The notes: generated by a model from the sequence alone, not told the origin. Counted from the stretch's first letter, positions 54,011-63,462 are shown. The stretch is 64,000 nt of DNA from Acidovorax defluvii (GCA_003268905.1 QLTU01000001.1:62001-126000), one strand, 5' to 3'. Numbers and translations are program-made.

Positions 54011-54484
54011 TCACCGCAGATGCAGATGGCTGCTGTGCTTGACCTCTTCCATCACCGCATAGGTGCGCGTTTCGCGCACGCCGGGCAGCTGCCACAGCAC
54101 GTTGCCCGCAAACACGCGGTAGGCGTTCATGTCGGCAGCGCGGGTCTTGAGAAGGTAGTCAAACCCGCCTGCGACCAGGTGGCATTCCATGATTTCGGGG
54201 TGCACCTGCACCGCAGCCTTGAACTGGTCGAACACGTTGAGCGTGGTGCGGTCGAGCAACACCTCCACAAAGACCAGCATGCCCGCACCAAGTTTGATGG
54301 GATTGAGCCGTGCTTCGTAGCCCAGGATGAAACCATCGCGCGTGAGGCGCTGCACGCGCGCCAGCACCGCCGTGGGCGACAGGGCCACGGCCTCGGCCAG
54401 CTTGAGGTTGGCAATGCGGCCGTCTTCCTGCAGGATTGACAGTATCTTTCTGTCAATCCGGTCCAGATCGGGTTCTTTTTGCAT
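54011..54484 (-). CDS. Lrp/AsnC family regulator, probably of putA
   Basis: 157 aa. N-terminal HTH (DLDRIDRKILSILQEDGRIANLKLAEAVALSPTAVLARVQRL) and C-terminal RAM/ASNC ligand domain (VECHLVAGGFDYLLKT-like ECHLVAGGFDYLLKTRA). Divergent from putA with 126 bp between starts, and PutA here lacks its own DNA-binding domain, so an activator of proline catabolism (PutR-like) is likely. Confidence 0.9.
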   Translation of the reverse strand: MQKEPDLDRIDRKILSILQEDGRIANLKLAEAVALSPTAVLARVQRLTRDGFILGYEARLNPIKLGAGMLVFVEVLLDRTTLNVFDQFKAAVQVHPEIMECHLVAGGFDYLLKTRAADMNAYRVFAGNVLWQLPGVRETRTYAVMEEVKHSSHLHLR

Positions 54485-54653
54485 ATTGATTAGCGATTTA
54501 TCCGGTGTGTATTCATATTTTCGACCATTTATTCATCGCAAGTCCAAGGATCATCGCCAGTAACGCGCCAGACCCACATTTGCCCGACAACACCACCGAA
54601 AGAAACCGCCATGACGCAGCCCGCCGCCCTGCCCTCTGCTCCGTTCGCTGACT

Positions 54654-57600
54654 TTGCCCCCCCGCACGCCACTGAACAACCCCCTGCGTGCTGCCATCAC
54701 CGCCGCCACCCGCCGCGCCGAGCCCGAGGCCCTGGCCCCGCTGCTGGGCCAGGCCCGGTTGCCTGCTGATCAAGCAGCGTCGGCCGAACAACTGGCCCTG
54801 CGCATTGCCAGGGCGCTGCGCGAGCGCAAGGCCAGCGTCGGGCGTGCGGGCATCGTGCAGGGCCTGCTGCAGGAGTTCTCGCTGTCGTCGCAAGAAGGCG
54901 TGGCGCTGATGTGCCTGGCCGAGGCGCTGCTGCGAATCCCCGACAAGGCCACGCGCGACGCGCTGATCCGCGACAAGATCAGCCACGGCCAGTGGGATGC
55001 CCACCTGGGCAAGAGCCCGTCGCTCTTCGTCAACGCCGCCACCTGGGGCCTGCTCATCACCGGCAAGCTGGTGGCCACGCACAGCGAGGGCAGCCTGGGC
55101 TATTCGCTCAGCCGCCTTACGGCCAAGGGCGGCGAGCCGCTGATCCGCAAGGGCGTTGACATGGCCATGCGCATGATGGGCGAGCAGTTTGTGACGGGCG
55201 AAACCATTGACGAAGCCCTGCGCAACGCCCGCACGATGGAGGCCGAGGGCTTTCGCTATTCGTACGACATGCTGGGCGAGGCCGCGCTGACCAGTGCGGA
55301 TGCGCAGCGCTACTACCAGTCCTACGAACAGGCCATCCACGCGATCGGCAAGGCGTCTGCCGGGCGCGGCATCTACGAAGGGCCGGGCATCTCGATCAAG
55401 CTGTCGGCCCTGCACCCGCGCTACAGCCGCGCACAGTTCGACCGCGTGATGAAAGAGCTGTACCCCCTGGTGTTGCGCCTGACTGTGCTGGCCAAGCAAT
55501 ACGACATTGGCCTGAACATCGACGCCGAAGAAACCGACCGGCTGGAACTGTCGCTGGACCTGCTGGAGCGCCTGTGCCACGAGCCCACGCTGGCGGGCTG
55601 GAACGGCATTGGCTTTGTCATCCAGGCCTACCAAAAGCGTTGCCCCTTTGTCATCGATTACATGGTGGACTTGGCCCGCCGCACCCAGCGACGCCTGATG
55701 GTGCGCCTGGTCAAAGGCGCGTACTGGGACAGCGAAATCAAGCGCGCCCAGGTCGATGGGCTGGAAGACTACCCCGTGTACACCCGCAAGGTGCACACGG
55801 ACATTTCGTACATCGCCTGCGCAAAGAAGCTGCTGGCCGCGCCGGAGGCCGTGTACCCCCAGTTCGCCACCCACAACGCCGAAACGGTGGCCACCATTTA
55901 CCAGCTGGCGGGCAGCAACTACTACGCCGGGCAGTACGAGTTCCAGTGCCTGCACGGCATGGGCGAGCCGCTTTACGAGCAGGTGGTGGGTGCCATCACT
56001 GCTGGCAAACTCGGCCGAGAGGCAGGAAAGGGCGGCCTGGGCCGCCCGTGCCGCATCTACGCCCCCGTGGGCACGCACGAAACGCTGCTGGCCTACCTGG
56101 TGCGCCGCCTTCTGGAAAACGGCGCCAACACCTCGTTTGTGAACCGCATTGCCGACGAAACCATTGCGCTGGATGAGCTGGTGAAGAGCACCGTGCAGGT
56201 GGTGGATGAGCAGGCAGCCAAGGAAGGCACCGCTGGCCTGCCCCACCCGCGCATTCCCCTGCCAGCGGCGCTGTACGGTGCCCACCGCAGCAATTCACGC
56301 GGGCTGGATTTGTCGAACGAAAACACGCTGACCGAACTGGCCGCCACGCTGCAAGCCACCGCCTCCCACTCCCGGACGGCAATGCCCCTGCTGGCCGCTG
56401 ACGCCCCTGCAGGCCCCACCCAGCCTGTGCGCAACCCCGCCGACCACAGCGATGTGGTGGGCCAGGTGCAAGAGGCCACCATCGCCGATGTGGACCAGGC
56501 CCTGGCCCACGCACAGGCCGCCGCAGCCCACTGGGCCGGCACGCCCCCCGCCGAACGCGCCGCAGCCCTGCTGCGCACCGCCGACCTGCTGGAAGCGCGC
56601 ATGCAGCCCCTGCTGGGCCTGCCGATGCGTGAAGCGGGCAAGAGCGCCAGCAATGCCGTGGCCGAAGTGCGCGAGGCGGTGGACTTCCTTCGCTACTACG
56701 CCGCCCAGGTACAGAGCACCTTCGACAACGCCACCCACATCCCGCTGGGCCCCGTGGCCTGCATCAGCCCCTGGAACTTCCCGCTCGCCATCTTCATGGG
56801 CCAAGTGGCCGCAGCACTGGCCGCAGGCAACCCCGTGCTGGCCAAGCCCGCAGAGCAAACCCCGCTGATCGCCGCCGAGGCCGTGCGCCTGCTGTGGCAG
56901 GCGGGCGTGCCCCGCGCAGCAGTGCAGCTGCTGCCCGGCCAGGGCGAGACTGTGGGCGCGCGCCTGATTGGCGATGAGCGCGTGATGGGCGTGATGTTCA
57001 CCGGCTCTACCGAAGTCGCCCGCATCCTGCAACGCACCGTGGCCGGTCGGCTCGATGCCGCAGGCCGCCCTATTCCGCTGATTGCCGAAACGGGTGGGCA
57101 GAACGCGATGATCGTGGACTCGTCCGCGCTGGTCGAACAGGTGGTGGGCGATACGGTGTCGTCTGCCTTTGACAGCGCGGGCCAACGCTGCTCAGCCCTG
57201 CGCGTGCTGTGCGTGCAGGAAGAGGCTGCCGACCGTGTGGTCGAGATGCTGCAAGGCGCCATGGGCGAGCTGCGCGTGGGCAACCCCGCTGAACTGCGCG
57301 TGGACGTGGGCCCCGTCATTGATGCCGAGGCGCAGGCAGGCATCACCCAGCACATCGAAAAATTCAAGGCCCAAGGCCACCGCGTGTTCCAGCACCCCAG
57401 CCATCTGGCCATGAGCAGCGCACAGGGCACTTTCGTGCCGCCCACGCTGATTGAGCTGAAGCACATTGGCGAGTTGCAGCGCGAAGTCTTCGGCCCTGTG
57501 CTGCACCTGGTGCGCTATGCGCGCAGCGACCTGGATCGCTTGCTCGACCAGATCAATGCCACCGGCTATGGCCTCACACAAGGCGTGCACACCCGCATCG

Positions 57601-58397
57601 ACGAAACCATTGCCCGGGTAGTCAACCGCGCCCATGCGGGCAACGTGTACGTAAACCGCAACATGGTGGGCGCCGTGGTGGGCGTGCAGCCGTTTGGTGG
57701 CGAAGGCCTGTCCGGTACAGGCCCCAAAGCCGGTGGGCCGCTGTACCTGCTGCGCCTGCTGTCGCAGCGCCCGGCCAATGCACTGGCGCGCACCTTGGCC
57801 GAGGCCGACCGCACCAGCCCGCCCGACACCGAGCGGCGCGACCGCCAGCTGGCCCCGCTGGGCACCTTGCAGCAATGGGCGCACCACCAGGGCGACTTGG
57901 CCCTGGCGGGCCACTGCCAGCGCTTTGCGCAAGAGACCCAAAGCGGCACCGCCCGCACCCTGCCCGGGCCCACTGGCGAGCGCAACGTCTACACCCTGGC
58001 ACCCCGCGCCCGCGTGCTGTGCCTGGCCCCAAGCGCTGACGACCTGCTGGTACAGACGGCCGCCGTGCTCGCCAGCGGCGGCACCGCCCTGTGGCCCAGC
58101 GCCCAGGCCAGTCTACACGCCAAACTGCCCACCCAGGTGCAGGCCCAGGTCACGCTGCAGGACAACGTCCTCAGCAACGCCGCCGTCGCACTGGACGCCG
58201 TGCTGCACCACGGCGATGCGCCCGCCTTGCAGACGGTATGCACCGCCCTGGCACAGCGCCCCGGCCCCATCGTGGGCGTAACGGCGCTGCCGCCCGGCGC
58301 AGTGGACATCCCGCTGGAGCGCTTGCTCATTGAACGGGCCCTGAGCGTGAACACCGCCGCAGCCGGGGGCAACGCCAGCCTGATGACGATTGGGTAA
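54654..58397 (+). CDS. putA: Bifunctional proline dehydrogenase / P5C dehydrogenase
   Basis: About 1247 aa visible in this frame. Proline dehydrogenase part with YEGPGISIKLSALHPRY and LRLVKGAYWDSE-type MVRLVKGAYWD; aldehyde dehydrogenase part with SPWNFPLAIFMGQ, ETGGQNAMIV and catalytic Cys in SAGQRCSALRV; normal C-terminal end VNTAAAGGNASLMTIG. No RHH DNA-binding domain. The natural ATG is probably 54611 (MTQPAALPSAPFADF), but it is out of frame: a run of seven C (54657-54663) has one base too many. The TTG at 54654 is only a formal start. Confidence 0.9.
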   Translation: MPPRTPLNNPLRAAITAATRRAEPEALAPLLGQARLPADQAASAEQLALRIARALRERKASVGRAGIVQGLLQEFSLSSQEGVALMCLAEALLRIPDKATRDALIRDKISHGQWDAHLGKSPSLFVNAATWGLLITGKLVATHSEGSLGYSLSRLTAKGGEPLIRKGVDMAMRMMGEQFVTGETIDEALRNARTMEAEGFRYSYDMLGEAALTSADAQRYYQSYEQAIHAIGKASAGRGIYEGPGISIKLSALHPRYSRAQFDRVMKELYPLVLRLTVLAKQYDIGLNIDAEETDRLELSLDLLERLCHEPTLAGWNGIGFVIQAYQKRCPFVIDYMVDLARRTQRRLMVRLVKGAYWDSEIKRAQVDGLEDYPVYTRKVHTDISYIACAKKLLAAPEAVYPQFATHNAETVATIYQLAGSNYYAGQYEFQCLHGMGEPLYEQVVGAITAGKLGREAGKGGLGRPCRIYAPVGTHETLLAYLVRRLLENGANTSFVNRIADETIALDELVKSTVQVVDEQAAKEGTAGLPHPRIPLPAALYGAHRSNSRGLDLSNENTLTELAATLQATASHSRTAMPLLAADAPAGPTQPVRNPADHSDVVGQVQEATIADVDQALAHAQAAAAHWAGTPPAERAAALLRTADLLEARMQPLLGLPMREAGKSASNAVAEVREAVDFLRYYAAQVQSTFDNATHIPLGPVACISPWNFPLAIFMGQVAAALAAGNPVLAKPAEQTPLIAAEAVRLLWQAGVPRAAVQLLPGQGETVGARLIGDERVMGVMFTGSTEVARILQRTVAGRLDAAGRPIPLIAETGGQNAMIVDSSALVEQVVGDTVSSAFDSAGQRCSALRVLCVQEEAADRVVEMLQGAMGELRVGNPAELRVDVGPVIDAEAQAGITQHIEKFKAQGHRVFQHPSHLAMSSAQGTFVPPTLIELKHIGELQREVFGPVLHLVRYARSDLDRLLDQINATGYGLTQGVHTRIDETIARVVNRAHAGNVYVNRNMVGAVVGVQPFGGEGLSGTGPKAGGPLYLLRLLSQRPANALARTLAEADRTSPPDTERRDRQLAPLGTLQQWAHHQGDLALAGHCQRFAQETQSGTARTLPGPTGERNVYTLAPRARVLCLAPSADDLLVQTAAVLASGGTALWPSAQASLHAKLPTQVQAQVTLQDNVLSNAAVALDAVLHHGDAPALQTVCTALAQRPGPIVGVTALPPGAVDIPLERLLIERALSVNTAAAGGNASLMTIG
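54657..54663 (+). repeat. Homopolymeric C7 tract at putA 5' end
   Basis: TTTGCCCCCCCGCACG. With six C the frame from ATG 54611 would run MTQPAALPSAPFADFAPRTPLNN into putA; with seven it stops at 54769. Confidence 0.8.
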
Positions 58398-58440
58398 GGA
58401 CCTGTTCAAAGGGCTCGGCACCGGCCCCACCACAGAAAAA

Positions 58441-58507
58441 TTGAATCAAATCAGCCGCTAGCGCTTACTGATAAAGCGCTAGCAGCTATTAATTCAATAG
58501 CATTCAA
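58441..58507. repeat. Palindromic repeat, clearest copy (after putA)
   Basis: GCTAGCGCTT-ACTGAT-AAAGCGCTAGC (58457-58483) followed by GCTATT-AATTC-AATAGC (58485-58501), framed by TTGAAT/ATTCAA. Best example of the family's two-hairpin structure. The stop codon of the minus-strand gene lies at its right edge. Confidence 0.93.
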
Positions 58508-59574
58508 GATGCGGATGCCAACGGCAGATTGAGCAACAGGTTCTGTGGCTTGATGCGCACCACACCCTCGGCGTTGGTGGCCAGCCCCAGGTACACCGGC
58601 TTACCAGCCACGTCCGAGCGCATCTCGGCAGGGTTGGCAAAAGTCAGCGTGAACAGGCTCACCAGGCGCTGCATGCGCTCGGCCTCTACCGGGCGGTCAT
58701 GGTACAGGTCGTTGAGGATGGCGGTGGACTCCACATCCAGCCCCACATGCCAGCGCCAGGCGCTGTCGGTGACCTGGTGCACGGGCTCAATCGACACCTG
58801 CACGCCCAACAGGTGGGCCACCCAGCGCTCCAGCACCCGGGCCATAGCTTTCAGGCCCGAACGGGCACGGGTCATCTTGAACGTCAGGCCATGGCTCAGG
58901 TCCTGCGTCAGCTCGTGGGTCAGGTCCAGCAAAAAGTGATGTCGCTCGCTGCCTTGCCAATACTGCAGGGCGTTGTCCACACCGAGCACCTGCATATCGA
59001 TGTGCTGCTGCAACGCACCGCTTTCCAGCAAAAGGCGCCCGATGTCGCCCAGGCCCGCCGTCTCATTGAGCATGTCCAGCGTGGCGCGATCACCCGCGAG
59101 CATCTGACTCTCGTGGAGGGTGATGCGCTGAGGGCGGAACAGCATCTCGGCCGCGCGGGCTTCGAAGGCGTCGTTGCATTCATCGAGCAAGTTGCGCAGC
59201 AGCGCCTGCACCACGGCGTCGATGAACACTGCTGGCACGTTGACCGCCCCGCTGCGCATGAGCTGCAGGTAATAAGCCTCCAATGTGCCCGCAGCCAGGA
59301 GCCCATCGCGAAATCGCAGGAACACGGCGTAGTTTTCGCGCGCGTCGTCATCCTCCAGCGCCGCCAGCTCCTGCAACGCCACGGGCCGCAATGGCGATGT
59401 GGCCAGAGACTGGTGCAGGGCCATCTCGGCGGCGCACGATTCGGGCACCAAAGCAAGTTCGGGCCTTGCCAATACCCACTGAAAGTAGGCTTCAGTAGGC
59501 ACCAGCCAGCCGCGCGCGTCGCGCGCGAGCATGAGAAAACCACAGTGGGGCCAGAAATCCGAGGGCGAGGTCAT
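58504..59574 (-). CDS. DUF6352-like protein, function unknown
   Basis: 356 aa. No catalytic motif recognised. Begins MTSPSDFWPHCGFLMLARDARGWLVPTEAYF and resembles the DUF6352 family of Burkholderiales (assigned from memory). Soluble, with no signal peptide or membrane segment. ATG 59574 is chosen, the longer frame having no similarity. Its stop falls in the palindromic repeat behind putA. Confidence 0.7.
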   Translation of the reverse strand: MTSPSDFWPHCGFLMLARDARGWLVPTEAYFQWVLARPELALVPESCAAEMALHQSLATSPLRPVALQELAALEDDDARENYAVFLRFRDGLLAAGTLEAYYLQLMRSGAVNVPAVFIDAVVQALLRNLLDECNDAFEARAAEMLFRPQRITLHESQMLAGDRATLDMLNETAGLGDIGRLLLESGALQQHIDMQVLGVDNALQYWQGSERHHFLLDLTHELTQDLSHGLTFKMTRARSGLKAMARVLERWVAHLLGVQVSIEPVHQVTDSAWRWHVGLDVESTAILNDLYHDRPVEAERMQRLVSLFTLTFANPAEMRSDVAGKPVYLGLATNAEGVVRIKPQNLLLNLPLASAS

Positions 59575-59999
59575 GCTGCTAAACCTCCAGCTGGTGCCAG
59601 TACGCAGGTAAAAAAAGTGTTCATCAGGTGGAGCGCAATCCCGGGATGGCACATCCTCGGGTCAGATCATTGATCGCAAATACGGACAAGAACGACATTG
59701 TGCCGATGCGCAAGCAAACCGACTGCACATGCACCCTGGAAGGAAGCGTTGCAAGGCACTCTCTGCCGACGGCAAAAAGCGAAAATCGTCAGCGGGCATG
59801 CCAGAGTGCGGGACACACGCGGCGCGGGCGCAGCTCACGTTTGCGCTAAGCCGTTTGGCAAAGCAGCGCTTTCGTACGCTCCCCCGGAGCGCAAACCAGC
59901 ACCTGGCCCACACTGCGTGATGCCAGCAGTCGAAAGTGAAACGACTCTTGCCCTGCACGACGGACGGTGTTTGAGTCCGCGCAGGCACACGTCGAATCT
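59575..59999. other. Intergenic region before HPF-like gene
   Basis: 425 bp without a recognisable gene; open frames here show no family features. Confidence 0.5.
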
Positions 60000-60341
60000 T
60001 TATGACTCAAGTTCGAACCCGTGCTGGCGCGGCCTGCGCGCAACCGTTGCACGGCGCCACACCCGCAGAACAAGCCGAACAGCGCGTGCCAGAGCCCCAT
60101 CGAGGGCCGTGCGCCAATCCTTTGCCACTGACGAGACGACCACCGGGCCAGCGCCATCCGTACGCAGCTCGATCTGGCAGCGCTTATCAATCCCTCCACG
60201 GGGACCGTTCACGTCTACCAGCTTTACATCGACACGGGGCACCAGCGCACTCAGGCGCCGAAGCACAAAACGCACCCGGCGCTCGACGACCTCGCGCATC
60301 ACGGCTGCTTCAGGATGGCGGGACTTGAAAAGTATCTGCAT
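60000..60341 (-). CDS. HPF/RaiA-like ribosome-associated protein
   Basis: 113 aa. Resembles the hibernation promoting factor/RaiA fold (EVVERRVRFVLRRLSALVPRVDVKLVDVNGPRGGIDKRCQIELRT), with basic C-terminal helix. The divergent sequence suggests a stress-specific paralogue rather than the standard HPF. Strong AAGGAG Shine-Dalgarno. A TCGG-N5-CCGA palindrome like that of the nearby LysR gene lies about 125 bp upstream. Confidence 0.75.
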   Translation of the reverse strand: MQILFKSRHPEAAVMREVVERRVRFVLRRLSALVPRVDVKLVDVNGPRGGIDKRCQIELRTDGAGPVVVSSVAKDWRTALDGALARAVRLVLRVWRRATVARRPRQHGFELES

Positions 60342-60823
60342 CAGCGTTCTCCTTGGTTGGAGCGTGCACGATAGCCAGCATCCTCAGACGGGAACAGCAG
60401 CTTTTTCCTGAAAACCATCTCTGCAAAGCCTGCTGCATGAAACGCTTTACCACCCAAAATATTTCGGTTTATCCGATGCAAGCGTCATAGAAAACCTGCT
60501 TCTTGCACTGCCGGTCTGGTTGCACATTCGAGGCTGTATCAACCACCAGGAGGCGCTTCGTGAAGCCGTCAAACCGTGCCCATTCACTACTCACCTTATT
60601 GCGCACCACCGCCCTGCGGCTGCTCTGGCAATGGTCGCAATGGCGAAGGGCATCGCGTGCTCCGGCGCTGATTCCCGTTCGAATCGACTCAGTACGCCGC
60701 GAACGCCCGGGGGGCCGTCGCCGCTAGCAGGGCCGATGCCGCCACGCTGGCGTCTCACGCCCCTGCAGCCCCCCGGGGCAGGACCCGTCATTGCAACCAC
60801 CAACACGCCCCTAAGGAATAACC
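60342..60823. other. Intergenic region HPF-like / TerB-like
   Basis: 482 bp with no recognisable gene. Contains TCGG-N5-CCGA (60464-60476), a possible LysR-type site. Confidence 0.5.
60464..60476. promoter_or_regulatory. Palindrome TCGG-TTTAT-CCGA
   Basis: Same form as TCGG-TAAAA-CCGA at 62235-62247 in front of the LysR gene. On the opposite strand that copy reads TCGGTTTTACCGA, so the two differ at two positions only. Confidence 0.5.
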
Positions 60824-61255
60824 ATGCATAGCTACCCCAAAAACAGCCCCGAAGCAGCAGCCCGGGTCATTGCCCTGCTGTTGATATCGGATGGACACGT
60901 CAGCCGCTCGGAGATGGATGCCCTTTACGGACTGGACATCGAGCGCGAACTCGGCCTTGACCCCGGGGCCTTCGCAAGGGTACTGCGCACTTTGTGCGAA
61001 GACCTGCTGATGGGCACGCACGAGCGCCGCGTCCTCACTGGCAGCGTCAACGCGGAAACGCTCTCAGCGCTGTTGAACGATGTGTCCAATCCAGAACTGC
61101 AGGACATGGTGCTGCACTTTGCCAGTACGGCTGTTGCTGCAGACCACCACGTAGCGGCGGCAGAGGCATGGATCATGGAAGCAGCACTAGCGCAGTGGCG
61201 TTTGGGCAAAGCGCCAACCACACAGAACGCCACAGAACGGGCGCTCACGATGTGA
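60824..61255 (+). CDS. TerB-like protein
   Basis: 143 aa. Weak resemblance to the TerB (tellurite resistance) domain: an all-helical chain with ALLLISDGHVSRSEMDALYG and the acidic HFASTAVAADHHVAAAEAWIMEAAL. AAGGA Shine-Dalgarno before ATG 60824. Together with the terC remnant it suggests a former tellurite/envelope-stress locus. Function unproven. Confidence 0.55.
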   Translation: MHSYPKNSPEAAARVIALLLISDGHVSRSEMDALYGLDIERELGLDPGAFARVLRTLCEDLLMGTHERRVLTGSVNAETLSALLNDVSNPELQDMVLHFASTAVAADHHVAAAEAWIMEAALAQWRLGKAPTTQNATERALTM

Positions 61256-61328
61256 ACGGCGGCAAGCCAGCCGACGCCGTGATCGCCACGCGACCTCAGA
61301 CAGTGACCATGCAGGGCCCGTGCGCACA

Positions 61329-62222
61329 CTACACAGCATCCGCCCTGTGCGAAGCGGCCAGTATTTGGCGTACCAGCGGGTGATGCTGGCCGCGGCGCGA
61401 CCAAATGGCATGCACTTCCTCGCTGATGTCGGGGCAGTCACCCAAAAGGCGTAGCCCTCGCACCAGCCCTACGTCCTGGGCGCCCAATTGGCTGACCGGG
61501 AACGCCCCGAGCCCGCGGGCCGAAAACACCGCCAGCAGCGCGCTGTCTTCAAACTCACCTACTACCCGGGGCCTCACGCCGATTTCCTGAAACCAAGTAT
61601 CCAGCGTGGATCGCAGCGGCGAATGGGCTGTGGGCAACAGCACCGGCAAATCCTGCAGCGACTGCGGAAAACGGTCGCGCACAGACTTTTTGACCAGCCA
61701 AGCCGGTCCATACCACTGCAGCGCGGAGCGGGCGATACGTTCACTGGAGAGCCGCTGGTTTGGATTGCGGGGCGCAGCCTGCCCGGCCAGCACCACATCC
61801 AGCTGGTGCAATGCCAACTCGGACAGCAGTTCATCAAACTCCCCCTCGTGGCACACCAGGCGAAGATGCGGCGTGGCAAGCACCGGCTCCAGCAGCGCAT
61901 GCGCCGCCAGCTTGGAGATGCCGTCAGACAAACCCACAGACAGTCGAGCGACCTGGGCACTGGCTGCCTCACGCACCTCATCGACAATGCACTGACCCAG
62001 CTGGAATATTTCTTCGGCCCGTCCATATGCCGCCTGGCCCGCCTCGGTGAGCGCCACACCGCGGCCCGATGGCTTGAGCAGTTGGTGACCCAGGGACTTT
62101 TCGAGATCCCGCACCTGCGCGCTGATGGTCTGCACGGCCATCTCCAGGCGGTCTGCGGCACGGGCAAAGCCACCCTCCTTCGCAACCATCCAGAAATAGT
62201 AGAGATGGCGGTAGTTCAACAT
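61329..62222 (-). CDS. LysR family regulator, NhaR-like
   Basis: 297 aa. N-terminal HTH (MLNYRHLYYFWMVAKEGGFARAADRLEMAVQTISAQVRDLEKSLG, whose NYRHLYYFW start is NhaR-like) and a LysR effector domain. E. coli NhaR responds to Na+/pH. Divergent from the membrane protein at 62332; the 109-bp gap holds the palindrome TCGG-TAAAA-CCGA, a T-N11-A type LysR box. Confidence 0.88.
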   Translation of the reverse strand: MLNYRHLYYFWMVAKEGGFARAADRLEMAVQTISAQVRDLEKSLGHQLLKPSGRGVALTEAGQAAYGRAEEIFQLGQCIVDEVREAASAQVARLSVGLSDGISKLAAHALLEPVLATPHLRLVCHEGEFDELLSELALHQLDVVLAGQAAPRNPNQRLSSERIARSALQWYGPAWLVKKSVRDRFPQSLQDLPVLLPTAHSPLRSTLDTWFQEIGVRPRVVGEFEDSALLAVFSARGLGAFPVSQLGAQDVGLVRGLRLLGDCPDISEEVHAIWSRRGQHHPLVRQILAASHRADAV

Positions 62223-62234
62223 GCAGCCCCCAGT

Positions 62235-62247
62235 TCGGTAAAACCGA
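62235..62247. promoter_or_regulatory. Palindrome TCGG-TAAAA-CCGA in LysR/membrane-protein gap
   Basis: Extended form TTCGGTAAAACCGAA, starting 12 bp from the LysR start codon. Likely site for the NhaR-like regulator; a second copy is at 60464-60476. Confidence 0.6.
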
Positions 62248-62331
62248 ATGGTAGGTTCGACTGGAACTGGTGTCTATCGCGATTGGCCTTGACCATACTT
62301 GGCACTTGCGATTTTGAAAGGACGACATTCG

Positions 62332-62742
62332 ATGTTTTACGCAATCAGCTGGTTTCTCTCGTTCACGCTTATGGCCCTGTGGTCTTTGGCATGCTGGGGC
62401 CTATATACAGTAGCTGCATGGGCAGTCTCAAGCGCAGGCGTTCTGACCGGTGGCACCCACGCCATAGGCACGATATTCATACCCGAATGGCTCCGTGGTT
62501 GGATACCGCCCGAACTTGCGCGAGAGTTCGAGGCCTTGATCGCCCCCGCAGAACCAATGATCGCGGCAGCAATCGAAACAGTCCCCGCCCTGTCCGGAGC
62601 CGTCACGGTAGTGGGATGGGCCATCTGGGGCCTGGGCGCCATGACCCTCGTCGCCATGGCGATCGGAGCCCATGCCCTGATCTCTCTACTCAAGCGCCGC
62701 GGGGTCAGCGCCGGCACATCCCGCGCCGCCTTCTTGCGATGA
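62332..62742 (+). CDS. Small membrane protein, function unknown
   Basis: 136 aa with two or three hydrophobic segments (residues about 6-35, 83-105 within GAVTVVGWAIWGLGAMTLVAMAIGAHALI). AAAGGA Shine-Dalgarno before ATG 62332. No family recognised. It lies between the NhaR-like regulator and the broken terC, so is probably part of the same regulon. Confidence 0.65.
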   Translation: MFYAISWFLSFTLMALWSLACWGLYTVAAWAVSSAGVLTGGTHAIGTIFIPEWLRGWIPPELAREFEALIAPAEPMIAAAIETVPALSGAVTVVGWAIWGLGAMTLVAMAIGAHALISLLKRRGVSAGTSRAAFLR

Positions 62743-62871
62743 AGCCCGCATGAGCCCCGAGCGCACTGCACCGCGACCGTGGCCCAGTCGCCACAGGCCC
62801 GTTGTGCAGCGACACGCTTCACGCGTGCACAGTCGCATTTTTTCCCGTTCCGGCACGACAGATTCACCACC

Positions 62872-63434
62872 ATGGACGCATTCGTTGCGTTCCTGCTCAC
62901 AGACCTCGTTGGCACACCGGCCTGAATGTGGCTGGTGTTTATCGGCATCGTCATCGCCTTGCTGACGTTCGATCTAGGCGTGTTGCACAAGGACGACCAC
63001 GAGATCAGCGTGCGCGAGAGCCTTCTTCTGTCGACGGGGGAAAATCACTGCGGCGCTGCTGTTCGGTGCCTGGGTGTTGTGGTATCTGGGCGCACAAAGC
63101 GGCATGGATTACTTCACCAGGTTCCTGATCGAGAAGTCGCTGTCGATGGACAACGTGTTCGTCATCGCGCTGAATTTTCACGTTCTTTGCCATTCCCAGA
63201 CACTACCAGCACCGTGTGCTTTTCTGGGGCATTCTGGGCGTGATCGCTCTGGGCGCCACACTGGTGAGCCAATTCAGCTGGGTGCGTTACATATTCGGCA
63301 TATTCTTGGTCTTTACCGGCATCAAGATGTGGGTGATTGCGGACCATGTGCCGGACATTGGGAACAACCCGATCCTCCAGTTACTCAAGTGGCACCTGCG
63401 CGTGACCGAGGGATTTCGCGGCAATGCCAACGCC
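62872..63434 (+). pseudogene. TerC family membrane protein, decayed
   Basis: Reads MDAFVAFLLTDLVGTPA, then an in-frame TGA (62923) where TGG is expected, MWLVFIGIVIALLTFDLGVL-HKDDHEI and ESLLLS, a frameshift near 63037-63044, ITAALLFGAWVLWYLGAQSG and SMDNVFVIAL, a second shift near 63172-63185, YQHRVLFWGILGVIALGATLVSQ, which lacks the expected RAIMIG-like block, then FGIFLVFTGIKMWVIADHVP and RVTEGFRGN, after which homology ends. TerC proteins are about 320 aa; the C-terminal third is missing. Clearly a pseudogene. Confidence 0.88.
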
Positions 63435-63462
63435 CAACCAAATCAACGACTTAGTTGGGCGG
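63430..63462. repeat. Inverted repeat at the terC break point
   Basis: ACGCCCAAC (63430-63438) and GTTGGGCG (63454-63461), spacer 15, directly where terC homology ends. Followed by CACTTTTTC, so it may also act as a weak terminator. Confidence 0.6.

Noticed and set aside
54513-56285. 590-aa minus-strand ORF opposite putA
   Set aside because: Shadow frame of putA, also overlapping the putA promoter; no recognisable domain.
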